Shown here piece after piece: positions 1-8,910 of a DNA stretch of 64,000 nucleotides. Numbering within the stretch: position 1 is the stretch's first letter; every line of letters starts with the position of its first letter. The translations under genes and the position numbers were made by a program. The notes under the pieces were generated by a model. That model was not told the origin of the DNA, ran no database searches, and saw nothing but the letters and a program-made list of their open reading frames with translations. Location of the stretch: the NCBI GenBank assembly GCA_900538475.1, contig UPYT01000001.1, forward strand, positions 248,001-312,000, given 5' to 3'. The stretch comes from an uncultured Clostridium sp. (lineage in GTDB: Bacteria > Bacillota > Clostridia > Lachnospirales > Lachnospiraceae).

Positions 1-1776
1 ATCGCTGAATTCCAGCGGTAAAGAAACGGTAACACAGGTGTAGCTTCCGATTTCGCTTTCCATTTTCAGACCATATTCCTCTCCGTAAACCAGTTTGATC
101 CGCCGGTCAACATTGGGAAGTCCGATGCCGCTCATATAATTTTTCGTGACTCTTCCTGTGTCTGTCAGAAGACGGCGGATATTTTCTTCAGAAATACCAA
201 TTCCGTTGTCGCGGATGCTGATGTAAAGCACCTGGTCTTCTGCATAAATATGAATTTGAATCAGCCCTGGCTTTCCGCTGGGTTCGATTCCGGAGAAGAT
301 ACTGTTTTCTACAATGGGCTGCAGGGTCAGCTTGACAATGTGGGCGTTGTAAAGCGCCGGATCATCTACGGTAATCTCCACATCAAATAATTCAATATAA
401 CGGATCTTTTCAATTGTAATATAGTTTTCCAAAAAATCAAGCTCCTGACGGATTGTTACTTTTTCATTAAAGCCCTTTGCCATATTTTTCAGCAGGGAGG
501 AGAGGGCAGAAACAACCTTTACAATTCCTGTGCTGTGCTGCATGGTGGCAATCCATTTGATGGAGTCCAGAGTGTTGTACAGGAAGTGAGGATTGATCTG
601 GGCCTGAAGGATCTTGATTTCCATATTCATTTTTTCTTTTTCATCCTGGATTCGGCTGTCCATGAGTTCGGAAATCCGGGATGACATTTCATTGATCTGT
701 TTTCCGATGAGACCAAATTCATCTTTTGTTTCAATATCTGGGTTTTTGGTGAACTCTCCAGTTGAAATAACCCTAATGTGCCTGGTCAGCCGATCGATAG
801 GACGAATCAGGTTTCTGGAGAACAGCAGGGAAAGGGCAAGGCCGATTACCATGGCGGACATAAAAATCAGGAAAATCGTAGTATAAAGAACCTGCTTGTC
901 CAGAGGCATTTCCTTAATCGGAAGAATCTCACAGAAAATCAGCCCGCTGACAGGCTGCCGTTCCCAGGCAATGACACAGTCATTTCCATTGACATGCTCG
1001 ATAATATGTCCGGAAATTTCCGGATGCTCTGCTAAAATCAGTCTGGCAGAGTCAAGCTGGGGTTTTTCCATATTTATAGAGCTGATGGTGGTATAGTCCG
1101 CTGTCAGAATCGTAATGTTTTTATCCTGTGGCATGAAGGACAGGGACTGCTCAAACAGCATGGGAGAAATGGCCAGATAAACCCAGGCATCTCTGGGGGC
1201 CTCGGCGGAAACATGCTCCCAGGGGCGCAGCAGGGGGAGCACCTTAGGATCCCGTCTTGTGTAGGGGAAGAAAATATTGTCCTGAAGCGTCAGCTCGTAG
1301 GCCTGCAGCTCTCTTGTAAGGAGGGTATCAAACCAGGGCGTCTTCATCAGCGATTCCGGCGCTTGGAGACTTCCATAGGAGGTTCCGGCCTGGAGACACA
1401 CAGAATCCTTTTCGTATACAATGATCTGATTAATATACTGATTGTAGCCGGAAACTGCGCAGAGATCCTTTAAAACATTTGCCGAATACAGCTGTATCTC
1501 ATCGGAATGTGCGTAAGTGCTGCGGGTCGAATTGAGAAACAGCGTTTTTCTGCTGGCACAGTTCTGGACAATATTGATCATCTCTGTGTATGCAATATCC
1601 AGTCGGGCAGAAAGCGAGTGAAGTCTGTTGACAGAGTTTTCTGTTTCGTTGGCAATGACATCATTTTTATAAGAAAAAAAGGTATAAAAACTGATGGCAG
1701 AGGCAATACAGATAATGGTCAGAAAATTAAAAAAAATCAATTTTTTTTGAAAAGTTCGAGGTATTTTTTTGTTCAT
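1..1776 (-). CDS. YesM-type sensor histidine kinase (partial, C-terminus beyond the left edge)
   Basis: A membrane sensor kinase is read on the minus strand from an ATG at 1776; 592 codons stay open to the window edge, so only the last few residues are missing. One membrane segment lies near residues 13-34, followed by an extracytoplasmic sensor region, a second membrane segment near 290-315 and a HAMP-like linker. The phospho-acceptor is His397 in the QINPHFLYNTLD motif typical of the YesM/LytS (His_kinase) family. ATPase motifs follow (VENSIF N-box, DNGIGIS, GIGLPNVDRR). In Firmicutes such kinases pair with AraC-type response regulators and control neighbouring sugar ABC importers; the partner would lie off the left edge. 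It is divergent from the sugar importer at 2029, which it probably controls (inferred). Confidence 0.9.
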   Translation of the reverse strand, partial: MNKKIPRTFQKKLIFFNFLTIICIASAISFYTFFSYKNDVIANETENSVNRLHSLSARLDIAYTEMINIVQNCASRKTLFLNSTRSTYAHSDEIQLYSANVLKDLCAVSGYNQYINQIIVYEKDSVCLQAGTSYGSLQAPESLMKTPWFDTLLTRELQAYELTLQDNIFFPYTRRDPKVLPLLRPWEHVSAEAPRDAWVYLAISPMLFEQSLSFMPQDKNITILTADYTTISSINMEKPQLDSARLILAEHPEISGHIIEHVNGNDCVIAWERQPVSGLIFCEILPIKEMPLDKQVLYTTIFLIFMSAMVIGLALSLLFSRNLIRPIDRLTRHIRVISTGEFTKNPDIETKDEFGLIGKQINEMSSRISELMDSRIQDEKEKMNMEIKILQAQINPHFLYNTLDSIKWIATMQHSTGIVKVVSALSSLLKNMAKGFNEKVTIRQELDFLENYITIEKIRYIELFDVEITVDDPALYNAHIVKLTLQPIVENSIFSGIEPSGKPGLIQIHIYAEDQVLYISIRDNGIGISEENIRRLLTDTGRVTKNYMSGIGLPNVDRRIKLVYGEEYGLKMESEIGSYTCVTVSLPLEFSD

Positions 1777-1951
1777 AATCATCCTTTCTTTTACAATTCC
1801 TATGTTATTATACACAAAAAAAACCATCCTTTCAATGCAAAATGTACATAAAATATAAAAATAGTAATAGAATAGGAAAATTGTATATGTTTTTCAAAAA
1901 GAAAGAAAAAACATGTCTAAAAAAAAGAAATCAAAATCCGAAAATTGTTGA

Positions 1952-1980
1952 TTCAGAAAACGATATGTTCCTGTTACACT
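1952..1980 (+). promoter_or_regulatory. Probable extended -10 promoter of the glycan importer operon
   Basis: The 252-base gap between the kinase and the importer is very AT-rich. TGT followed by TACACT (1972-1980) fits an extended -10. The nearest -35-like TTGATT at 1948-1953 is too far away (21 bases), which would suit a promoter needing an activator. No operator repeat was recognised. Confidence 0.4.
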
Positions 1981-2028
1981 TATCTTAACAACGGCGGAGC
2001 GCTTCCGTCGAAAAAATGGAGGGTTATC

Positions 2029-3360
2029 ATGAAAAAGAAACAGGTAGTCGTAATGACAATGGCAGCAGTCATGGCATGCGGTGCTATGACTGCCTGCGGC
2101 GGCAGCAAGTCTGACGCTGGAAACAATGCAGCAGCTGGAAGCGAGGCTTCAGGAGAGACCGGCAGTGCAGAAGGAAAGCAGGTCCTTTCTGTTACTACAT
2201 GGGACAATGAATCCACTCCTCAGTTCCAGGCAGTGATCGATGCCTATGAGGAAAAGAATCCGGATGTAGAGATTAAGATTATCGATACCTCTGCAGATGA
2301 GTATAACAACTCCCTGGGTATCAGCCTTTCTGCAGCACAGCCGGATCCGGATGTTATCTGGGTTAAGGATATGGGTTCCATGCTTCAGATGGCAGACAAA
2401 GAGCAGCTGCTTCCAATTGATGAATTCATCAAGAAGGACAATCTGGATTTATCCATTTACAAGGGAGCTGCTGAGCAGCTGCAGTACAATGGTGTTTCCT
2501 ATGCTCTGCCTTACAGAAATGACTGGTATGTTCTGTACTACAACAAGGATCTGTTTGATGCAGCAGGTGTTGAGTATCCGTCCAATGATATGACATGGCA
2601 GGAGTATTACGATCTGGCAGCAAAGCTGACCAGCGGCGAGGGAAGCAGCAAGGTATATGGCTCTCACAATCATACTTGGCAGGCACTGGTTACCAACTGG
2701 GCAGTACAGGACGGTGAGCATACTGTAGTTGAAAAGGATTACAGCTTTATGAAGCCTTGGTATGAAGAGGCTCTGGCTCTTCAGAAGAATGGCTACATTC
2801 AGGACTATGCAACCTTAAAGACTGCAAACATCCACTATACATCTGTATTTAAGAATCAGCAGTGTGCTATGATGCCGATGGGTACTTGGTTCATCGCAAC
2901 CATGATGCAGTCCCATGCAGCAGGCGAGACCAGCTTCAACTGGGGAATTGCAACCATTCCGCATCCGGAGAACACAGAGGCAGGCTACACCGTTGGCGCT
3001 CTGACTCCTATTGCAATCAGCGCATTTACCGACCAGAAGGATCTGGCTTGGGATTTCGTGAAGTTTGCTTCTTCTGAGGAAGCAGCAACTATTCTGGCAG
3101 CACAGGGCGTATTTACTGGTATTCCGTCTGAGGAAGCACTGAAGACTATCGCAGCAGCTGAGAATTTCCCGGAGGGTGAAAGCAATGTAGAGGCTCTGGA
3201 ATATACCCATTATTCCTTTGACCGTCCGCTGGATCCGAAGATCGAGGAAATCCGTACTGTGCTGAACGAAGTACATGAATTAATTATGATTGAATCCTAC
3301 TCTGTAGACGATGGTCTTGCAGAGCTTCAGGAGAGAGTAGCAGAAATTAAGGGCTGGTGA
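2029..3360 (+). CDS. Sugar ABC transporter solute-binding lipoprotein
   Basis: Family 1 extracellular solute-binding protein, 443 residues, which captures an oligosaccharide outside the cell and delivers it to the permeases encoded just downstream. The ATG at 2029 is preferred over an upstream in-frame start at 1945 because GGAGGG precedes it and the protein then begins with a proper lipoprotein signal: MKKK, a hydrophobic core, and an MTAC lipobox with Cys at about residue 22. A Gly/Ser/Ala-rich linker follows. Motifs such as YALPYRNDWYVLYYNKDLF and the late GIPSEE region fit the MalE/UgpB group. The neighbouring GH88 and sulfatase genes point to a sulfated, uronate-containing ligand (inferred). 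Confidence 0.93.
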   Translation: MKKKQVVVMTMAAVMACGAMTACGGSKSDAGNNAAAGSEASGETGSAEGKQVLSVTTWDNESTPQFQAVIDAYEEKNPDVEIKIIDTSADEYNNSLGISLSAAQPDPDVIWVKDMGSMLQMADKEQLLPIDEFIKKDNLDLSIYKGAAEQLQYNGVSYALPYRNDWYVLYYNKDLFDAAGVEYPSNDMTWQEYYDLAAKLTSGEGSSKVYGSHNHTWQALVTNWAVQDGEHTVVEKDYSFMKPWYEEALALQKNGYIQDYATLKTANIHYTSVFKNQQCAMMPMGTWFIATMMQSHAAGETSFNWGIATIPHPENTEAGYTVGALTPIAISAFTDQKDLAWDFVKFASSEEAATILAAQGVFTGIPSEEALKTIAAAENFPEGESNVEALEYTHYSFDRPLDPKIEEIRTVLNEVHELIMIESYSVDDGLAELQERVAEIKGW

Positions 3361-3372
3361 TAAACCAAATGA

Positions 3373-3403
3373 GCGGGCTGGTGCAATACCAGCCCCGCCT
3401 TTT
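3373..3403 (+). promoter_or_regulatory. Hairpin between binding-protein and permease genes
   Basis: GCGGGCTGGT (3373-3382) pairs with ACCAGCCCCGC (3388-3398) and only a short CTTTT follows. Such weak terminator or 3'-stabilising hairpins often let binding-protein mRNA exceed permease mRNA. Confidence 0.55.
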
Positions 3404-3431
3404 AAACAGATAAAATCTGAGGAGGATGGAT

Positions 3432-4334
3432 ATGAGTAAGCTGACATCCAAACAGAAGAGAGCATTGCGGACCAATATGACAGGTTATGCCTTTATTTTA
3501 CCGAACCTGATCGGATATTCCCTTTTCGTATTTGTTCCGGTTATTTTTTCTTTTGTTCTGAGTGTAATGAGTTGGGATGGTTCACAGAGACCGATGCAGT
3601 TTGTAGGACTGCAGAACTTTACAGAAGTTTTTGGCGACAGAGTTTTCCGCGGCGCACTGGTACATACCTTATCCTATGCGCTGATGACAGTTCTTCCCAC
3701 GCTGGTTCTGGCACTTTTGCTGGCAGTTCTTCTGAACAACAAAATCAAAGGCGTGGCATTTTTCAGAACCGCATTTTACTTCCCATATATCGCTTCTATC
3801 GTTGCGGTAGGCGCTGTGTGGAACATGCTGTTCCAGCCTGATTTTGGACCGGTTAACGAATTCCTGAAATTTATCGGCATCAGTGAGCCTCCTAGGTGGG
3901 TAGTTGATAAGGATTGGGCTATGGTAGCGGTTTCCATCGTAAGCGTATGGAAGTATATGGGTTACTACATGATCGTGTATCTGGCTGCTCTGCAGGGTAT
4001 TTCTAGTTCTCTGTATGAGGCTGCAAGCATTGACGGTGCAAATGGCTTCCAGAAGCTTTTGTACATTACTGTTCCCATGCTGACACCGACAACCTTCTTC
4101 GTATTAATTATGCTGACCATTCAGTGCTTCAAGGTATTTGACCTGGTATACGTTATGACCGGCGGCGGTCCTGGTAACGCAACCAAGACACTGGTTAACT
4201 TCATTTATGAAAAAGCATTTACAAGCTGGGAGTTTGGTCCGGCTAGTGCAGGCGCAATTGTACTGTTTGCAATTGTACTGCTTATCACTCTGATTCAGTT
4301 CAGCGGTGAGAAGAAGTGGTCTAAGGATTTATAA
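3432..4334 (+). CDS. Sugar ABC transporter permease (MalF/UgpA type)
   Basis: Inner-membrane permease of 300 residues with about six hydrophobic segments and the EAA loop (EAASIDGANGFQ) that contacts the ATPase. The ATG at 3432 is chosen because GGAGG sits six bases upstream; an ATG at 3426 overlaps that site. It forms the transport channel with the permease at 4347. No ATPase gene lies in the cluster, which is usual for Firmicutes CUT1 importers that share an MsmX/MsmK-type ATPase encoded elsewhere. Confidence 0.93.
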   Translation: MSKLTSKQKRALRTNMTGYAFILPNLIGYSLFVFVPVIFSFVLSVMSWDGSQRPMQFVGLQNFTEVFGDRVFRGALVHTLSYALMTVLPTLVLALLLAVLLNNKIKGVAFFRTAFYFPYIASIVAVGAVWNMLFQPDFGPVNEFLKFIGISEPPRWVVDKDWAMVAVSIVSVWKYMGYYMIVYLAALQGISSSLYEAASIDGANGFQKLLYITVPMLTPTTFFVLIMLTIQCFKVFDLVYVMTGGGPGNATKTLVNFIYEKAFTSWEFGPASAGAIVLFAIVLLITLIQFSGEKKWSKDL

Positions 4335-4346
4335 GGGGGGAAAGGT

Positions 4347-5174
4347 ATGGAAGCCAAGAAAAAAATAACAAAGACAATACTTTACATCCTTCTGATCTGT
4401 CTGGCCCTGTTCATGCTGGTTCCGTTCTATTGGATGGTAATTTCTTCATTAAAGCTGAATAAAGACGTTTTCTCTATCCCCATGAGATGGTGGCCGGAGA
4501 CAATGCATCCGGAAAACTATTCCACAATCTGGAAAAAGCTTCCGTTGCTTACTTTCTTTAAGAACACTGCAAAGCTGACCCTGTGTACAACAACAATTCA
4601 GCTGTGCACCAGCTGTTTCGCAGCATACGGTTTCACAAAATGTCACTTCAAAGGAAGAGATACTCTTTTCCTGATGTATGTTACTACCATTGCCGTTCCG
4701 TGGCAGGTATACATGGTTCCTCAGTTCATCCTGGTTTCTAAAATGGGACTGAACGATACTCATATCGGACTGATGCTGATGCAGGCTTTCTCCGCATTCG
4801 GCGTATTCTTGATGAGACAGTTCTACATCAGTATTCCGGACGAGCTGTGTGAGGCTGCAAGAATTGACGGACTGAATGAGTTTGGTATTTTCTCCAAAAT
4901 CATTTTCCCGTTAGGTAAGCCGGGTATGGCTACCCTGACCATCTTCACATTCACCAATGTTTGGAACGACTTCATGGGACCGTTGATTTACTTAAAGACA
5001 CAGGAATTAAAGACCGTTCAGCTTGGTATCCGTATGTTTATTTCTCAGTACGGCGCCGACTATGCATGGATCATGGCAGCATCTGTATGTTCCCTGATTC
5101 CGGTTGTAATTGTATTCTTAAGCTGTCAGCGCTTCTTCGTTGAGGGTGTTGCTGCCAGCGGTATCAAGGGCTAA
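4347..5174 (+). CDS. Sugar ABC transporter permease (MalG/UgpE type)
   Basis: Second permease subunit, 275 residues, with the N-terminal membrane segment ILLICLALFMLVPFYWM, about six transmembrane helices in all, and the EAA loop EAARIDGLNEFGIF. A strong AAGGGGGG site precedes the ATG, 13 bases after the first permease stop, so the two are translated from one mRNA. With the 2029 and 3432 products it makes a CUT1-family importer. The substrate is inferred only from the downstream GH88 and sulfatase. Confidence 0.93.
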   Translation: MEAKKKITKTILYILLICLALFMLVPFYWMVISSLKLNKDVFSIPMRWWPETMHPENYSTIWKKLPLLTFFKNTAKLTLCTTTIQLCTSCFAAYGFTKCHFKGRDTLFLMYVTTIAVPWQVYMVPQFILVSKMGLNDTHIGLMLMQAFSAFGVFLMRQFYISIPDELCEAARIDGLNEFGIFSKIIFPLGKPGMATLTIFTFTNVWNDFMGPLIYLKTQELKTVQLGIRMFISQYGADYAWIMAASVCSLIPVVIVFLSCQRFFVEGVAASGIKG

Positions 5175-5223
5175 GATTTTACAGCTAATTGTTTTAGGCT
5201 AATATTAAGGAGAAGGAATTATT

Positions 5224-6402
5224 ATGGCACAGACATTTGAGTCAATCATGAACTATCCTGTTATGGATGCAGAGGGTGCAAAAAAGGCACTGGAGGAAGC
5301 GGTAAAGATTGTAAAGGCAAATCTGCCGAAATATACCGATCATTTCCAGTCCTCCAACAGCTTTGATGGTTTTTACGAAGCAACGGAGAACGTAGAATGG
5401 ACAACAGGCTTCTGGACAGGCGTTATCTGGCTGGCTTATGAATTTACCGGAGACGAGGCATTCCGTAAGGCAGCAGAAGTACAGGTAGAAAGCTTCCATG
5501 ACAGAATTCTCAATAAGATTGATGTAAACCATCATGATATGGGCTTTCTGTTCAGCCTTTCCTGCGTAGCAGCTTACAAGCTTACAGGAAATGAGCGGGC
5601 AAAGGAAGCTGCTCTGATGGCAGCAGATCACCTGGCATCTCGTTACAGAGAGAAGGGTCAGTTTTTACAGGCATGGGGTAACGTAGGAGAAGCGAAAGAA
5701 TATCGTATGATTATCGACTGTCTGCTGAATCTGCCGATTCTTTACTGGGCAAGTGAGGTGACTGGTGATGGACATTATGCTCAAATGGCTGAAAACCATA
5801 TTAAGACAGCGATGAAATGTATCCTTCGCCCGGATAATTCTACCTATCATACTCATTTTATTGATATGGAAACCGGAGAGCCGACTTACGGTGTAACCCA
5901 CCAGGGTAATAGAAACGGTTCTGCATGGGCGCGTGGACAGGCATGGGGAGTTTATGGAATCGCGCTGAGTTACCGTTATTTGAAGGATCCTTCTTATATT
6001 GATTTGTTCTGCAGAGTAACCGATTTCTTTGTAGAGCATCTGCCGGAGGATTTAATTCCTTACTGGGATTTCGATTTTGATACAGGAAGTGATGAGCCGA
6101 GAGATTCTTCAGCAGCTGCAATTGCATGCTGTGGTATCTTCGAGATGGCAAAATATCTTGAGCCGGAAAAAGCAAAGAAATATCTTGACGCAGCATACCG
6201 CATGATGTATGCTCTGGATGAAAAGTGCGGTAATAAGGATATTACCAAGTCCAACGGCATTCTGCTTCACGGAACCTATGCAAGAGATTCCAAAGAAAAC
6301 ACCTGTAAAAACAGGGGCGTAGATGAGTGTAACACATGGGGAGATTATTTCTATATGGAAGCACTGACCAGGATGATTACTGACTGGAAGCTTTACTGGT
6401 AA
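5224..6402 (+). CDS. GH88 unsaturated glucuronyl hydrolase
   Basis: Glycoside hydrolase family 88 enzyme, 392 residues, with no signal peptide, so cytoplasmic. It removes the 4,5-unsaturated uronic acid that polysaccharide lyases leave at the non-reducing end of glycosaminoglycan or related fragments. Family signs are NVEWTTGFWTGVIWLAYE near residue 57, Asp105 (HHDMGF) and Asp165 (MIIDCLLN), whose 60-residue spacing matches the two catalytic aspartates of Bacillus UGL (Asp88 and Asp149), plus the RGQAWGVYG motif. An AAGGAGAAGG site precedes the ATG. It lies in the importer operon, consistent with acting on imported disaccharides. No lyase is encoded in the window, so the cell may use fragments made by itself elsewhere or by neighbours. 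Confidence 0.93.
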   Translation: MAQTFESIMNYPVMDAEGAKKALEEAVKIVKANLPKYTDHFQSSNSFDGFYEATENVEWTTGFWTGVIWLAYEFTGDEAFRKAAEVQVESFHDRILNKIDVNHHDMGFLFSLSCVAAYKLTGNERAKEAALMAADHLASRYREKGQFLQAWGNVGEAKEYRMIIDCLLNLPILYWASEVTGDGHYAQMAENHIKTAMKCILRPDNSTYHTHFIDMETGEPTYGVTHQGNRNGSAWARGQAWGVYGIALSYRYLKDPSYIDLFCRVTDFFVEHLPEDLIPYWDFDFDTGSDEPRDSSAAAIACCGIFEMAKYLEPEKAKKYLDAAYRMMYALDEKCGNKDITKSNGILLHGTYARDSKENTCKNRGVDECNTWGDYFYMEALTRMITDWKLYW

Positions 6403-6433
6403 TTTTAGCAAAGCGGCAAACGCCAGAAAACTG

Positions 6434-6476
6434 TGGTACCCTGAGATGGAGTTCTTCCGTCTCAGGGTGCCCTTTT
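6434..6476 (+). terminator. Rho-independent terminator or attenuator after the GH88 gene
   Basis: ACCCTGAGA (6438-6446) pairs with TCTCAGGGT (6460-6468), followed by GCCCTTTT. It lies before the sulfatase gene, which has no obvious promoter of its own, so some read-through is likely. Confidence 0.75.
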
Positions 6477-6512
6477 AGTTCTTTTGAATCAAGAGAAAAG
6501 AAAGGGTTGCTT

Positions 6513-7904
6513 ATGAAAACAAATTTAATTTATGTGTTTGCAGATCAGTGGCGGTATCATGCCATGGGCTGTGTAAATCAGGACCAGGTGCAGACGCCCA
6601 ACATGGATCAGTTTGCTCAGGAAAGCCTGCAGTTTGACCATGCCTACAGCACTTTCCCCCTCTGTACGCCTCATCGGGGATGTCTGATGACGGGAAAATA
6701 TCCGCTTTCTATTGGTCTGTGGACCAACTGCAAAATCGGTCTGGAAGAAAAGCTGATGTTAAAGCCTCAGGAAACCTGCATTGGAAATGTATTAAAAGAC
6801 AGCGGATATCAGACTGCTTATATAGGAAAGTGGCATCTGGATGCTTCAGAGCAGAATTTCTGTGAACATCCGGAATCCGGCGCAGAGCACTGGGATGCCT
6901 ATACGCCGCCGGGAGAGCGCAGACAGGGCTTTGATTACTGGCTGTCTTATGGTGCCTGTGATGATCATCTGAATCCTCATTACTGGCAGGATACGCCGGA
7001 ACAAATTCGTCCAGGTAAGTGGTCGGCAGAATATGAGACAGATAAGGCGCTGGAATATATGGACAGTCATAGGGACAAGGACGAGCCTTTTGCGCTGTTC
7101 GTATCCTACAATCCACCGCATCTTCCCTATGAGCTGGTTCCTGACCGCTATTATGAGAAGTTTAAGGATATGCCTGTGAACTGGAGACCCAATGTACCTG
7201 AGGAAAAGAGAACTCCGGAGATGGAGGTTATTGCCCGTCAGTATTTTGCAGCAGTATACGGAATTGACGAGCAGTTTGGACGAATCACCCAGTATCTGAA
7301 GGAGCATGGAATGGAGGAAAACACTCTGGTGGTGCTTTCAGCCGATCATGGCGAGATGCTTGGTTCTCACGGAAGAATGAGCAAAAATGTGTGGTATGAG
7401 GAATCGATCCATATCCCGCTTCTGTTCCGTCAGAAGGGACGGATCCATCCTGGCAGCTGTGACAGAATGTTTGCCAGCCCGGATCATATGCCTACGCTTT
7501 TGGAACTTCTGGAGCTTTCCGTTCCGGATACCTGTGAGGGAATGAGCCACAAGGATGCAGTTCTGGGAGAAGAAAGCACAGACGCGCCGGATTATATGTT
7601 TTTATGTTCTTATCCAGGAATGCCGGAAAGCGTATCTGCCTATGCGGCGTTGGGGCTGACTCACAAGGCCCATGGATGGCGCGGAATCAAAACGCCGGAA
7701 TATACATACGTGATTTATAATGGCTATATGCCGGATGAAAAGCAGAAGGAATATCTGTACGATGATAAGAAGGATCCCTTCCAGCTGAATCCGGAAGTGA
7801 TTGACCGGGACAGCAGCGATCCGAGAATTTTAAAATTCCGCAGTCTGCTGAAGGAATATCTTGCGAAATTAAATGATCCATTTTTATGGGATTGGGAGCG
7901 ATAG
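6513..7904 (+). CDS. Sulfatase (type I, formylglycine-dependent)
   Basis: Alkaline-phosphatase-superfamily sulfatase, 463 residues, no signal peptide. It hydrolyses sulfate esters on a glycan. Metal-binding Asp11 (FADQWR) and the modification motif C51-T-P-H-R55 (CxPxR) are present, the Cys being converted to formylglycine; further metal and active-site motifs are GKWHLD and LSADHGEMLGSHG. The ATG at 6513 follows AAAGAAAGGG; a TTG at 6507 would add two residues. A Cys-type sulfatase in an anaerobe needs an anSME radical SAM maturase, and none is encoded in the window. The position after GH88 suggests desulfation of imported glycosaminoglycan-like disaccharides, but the exact sulfate position cannot be told. 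Confidence 0.92.
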   Translation: MKTNLIYVFADQWRYHAMGCVNQDQVQTPNMDQFAQESLQFDHAYSTFPLCTPHRGCLMTGKYPLSIGLWTNCKIGLEEKLMLKPQETCIGNVLKDSGYQTAYIGKWHLDASEQNFCEHPESGAEHWDAYTPPGERRQGFDYWLSYGACDDHLNPHYWQDTPEQIRPGKWSAEYETDKALEYMDSHRDKDEPFALFVSYNPPHLPYELVPDRYYEKFKDMPVNWRPNVPEEKRTPEMEVIARQYFAAVYGIDEQFGRITQYLKEHGMEENTLVVLSADHGEMLGSHGRMSKNVWYEESIHIPLLFRQKGRIHPGSCDRMFASPDHMPTLLELLELSVPDTCEGMSHKDAVLGEESTDAPDYMFLCSYPGMPESVSAYAALGLTHKAHGWRGIKTPEYTYVIYNGYMPDEKQKEYLYDDKKDPFQLNPEVIDRDSSDPRILKFRSLLKEYLAKLNDPFLWDWER

Positions 7905-7977
7905 GCGATGATTGCGCCAGGGGATTGGAAAAAACTGCAAAAAGCAGTTTAATTAAAAATAAAGGAAGGTTGTTATC

Positions 7978-8910
7978 ATGAAAAAGAAACCGGTTCTGGT
8001 AATTATGGCAGCAGGAATGGGAAGCCGTTATGGCGGACTCAAGCAGATTGACCCTGTAGATGAGTACGGAAATCTGATTATTGATTTTTCCATTTATGAT
8101 GCAGTGGCAGCTGGATTTGAGAAGATTGTATTTATCATCAAGAAGGCAATCGAAGAGGACTTTAAGGAGCACATTGGAAAACGCATGGAGCAGCACGCAG
8201 AGGTTGCTTATGTATATCAGGAGCTGGATAAGCTGCCGGAAGGCTATACCTGTCCGGAAGAACGCGTAAAACCGTGGGGAACTGGCCATGCAATTCTCTG
8301 CTGTGCAGAGGAAATCGGAGATGCACCGTTTGCAGTGATTAATGCAGATGATTACTACGGAAAATCTGCATTCAAGACCATTTACGATCAGCTTTGCAGC
8401 ATGGAGGATGATGACATCTGCCATTACACCATGGTAAGCTACGATCTGTATAAAACTCTGACCGACAATGGCCATGTTGCCAGAGGCGTATGCTCTGTTG
8501 ATGAGAACAGAATGCTGACTGATATTGTAGAAAGAACAAAGATTGAAAAGCATGGAGAGCAGGCTGAATTTACAGAGGATGACGGAGCAACCTGGAATCC
8601 GCTTCCACAGGGAACAGAGGTTTCCATGAACCTGTGGGGCTTTACACCCAGCATTTTCCGTGAATTAAAGGGACGCTTCTCTGCATTCCTGGATAAGAAT
8701 CTGCCGGTAAACCCGCTGAAGTGTGAGTATTTCCTTCCCTTCGTTGTAGACGAGATGTTAAAAGAGGGAATGGCTGACGTTAAGGTTTTAAGCTCTGCTG
8801 ACAGCTGGTATGGCGTAACCTACAAAGAAGATAAAGAAAAAGTAATGAGTGCAATCCGTGGATTTAAGGAAGCCGGTCTGTATCCGGAGCGTTTGTGGGA
8901 GGAGAAATAA
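7978..8910 (+). CDS. Sugar-phosphate nucleotidyltransferase
   Basis: NTP_transferase-fold enzyme, 310 residues. The N-terminal nucleotide loop is IMAAGMGSRYGGLKQ (residues 9-23), followed by WGTGHAILC and the metal-binding INADDYYG motif. It would transfer a nucleotide onto a sugar-1-phosphate. The next gene overlaps by one base (TAATG) and encodes a NahK-like 1-kinase, so the likely substrate is the sugar-1-phosphate made by that kinase, for example GalNAc-1-P or GlcNAc-1-P (inferred). Unlike GlmU, no left-handed beta-helix acyltransferase domain follows. The nucleotide used (UTP or other) cannot be read from the sequence. Confidence 0.85.
   Translation: MKKKPVLVIMAAGMGSRYGGLKQIDPVDEYGNLIIDFSIYDAVAAGFEKIVFIIKKAIEEDFKEHIGKRMEQHAEVAYVYQELDKLPEGYTCPEERVKPWGTGHAILCCAEEIGDAPFAVINADDYYGKSAFKTIYDQLCSMEDDDICHYTMVSYDLYKTLTDNGHVARGVCSVDENRMLTDIVERTKIEKHGEQAEFTEDDGATWNPLPQGTEVSMNLWGFTPSIFRELKGRFSAFLDKNLPVNPLKCEYFLPFVVDEMLKEGMADVKVLSSADSWYGVTYKEDKEKVMSAIRGFKEAGLYPERLWEEK

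Noticed and set aside
1945..2028. Longer N-terminus for the sugar-binding lipoprotein
   Set aside because: It would bury the signal peptide behind 28 residues and lacks a ribosome site.
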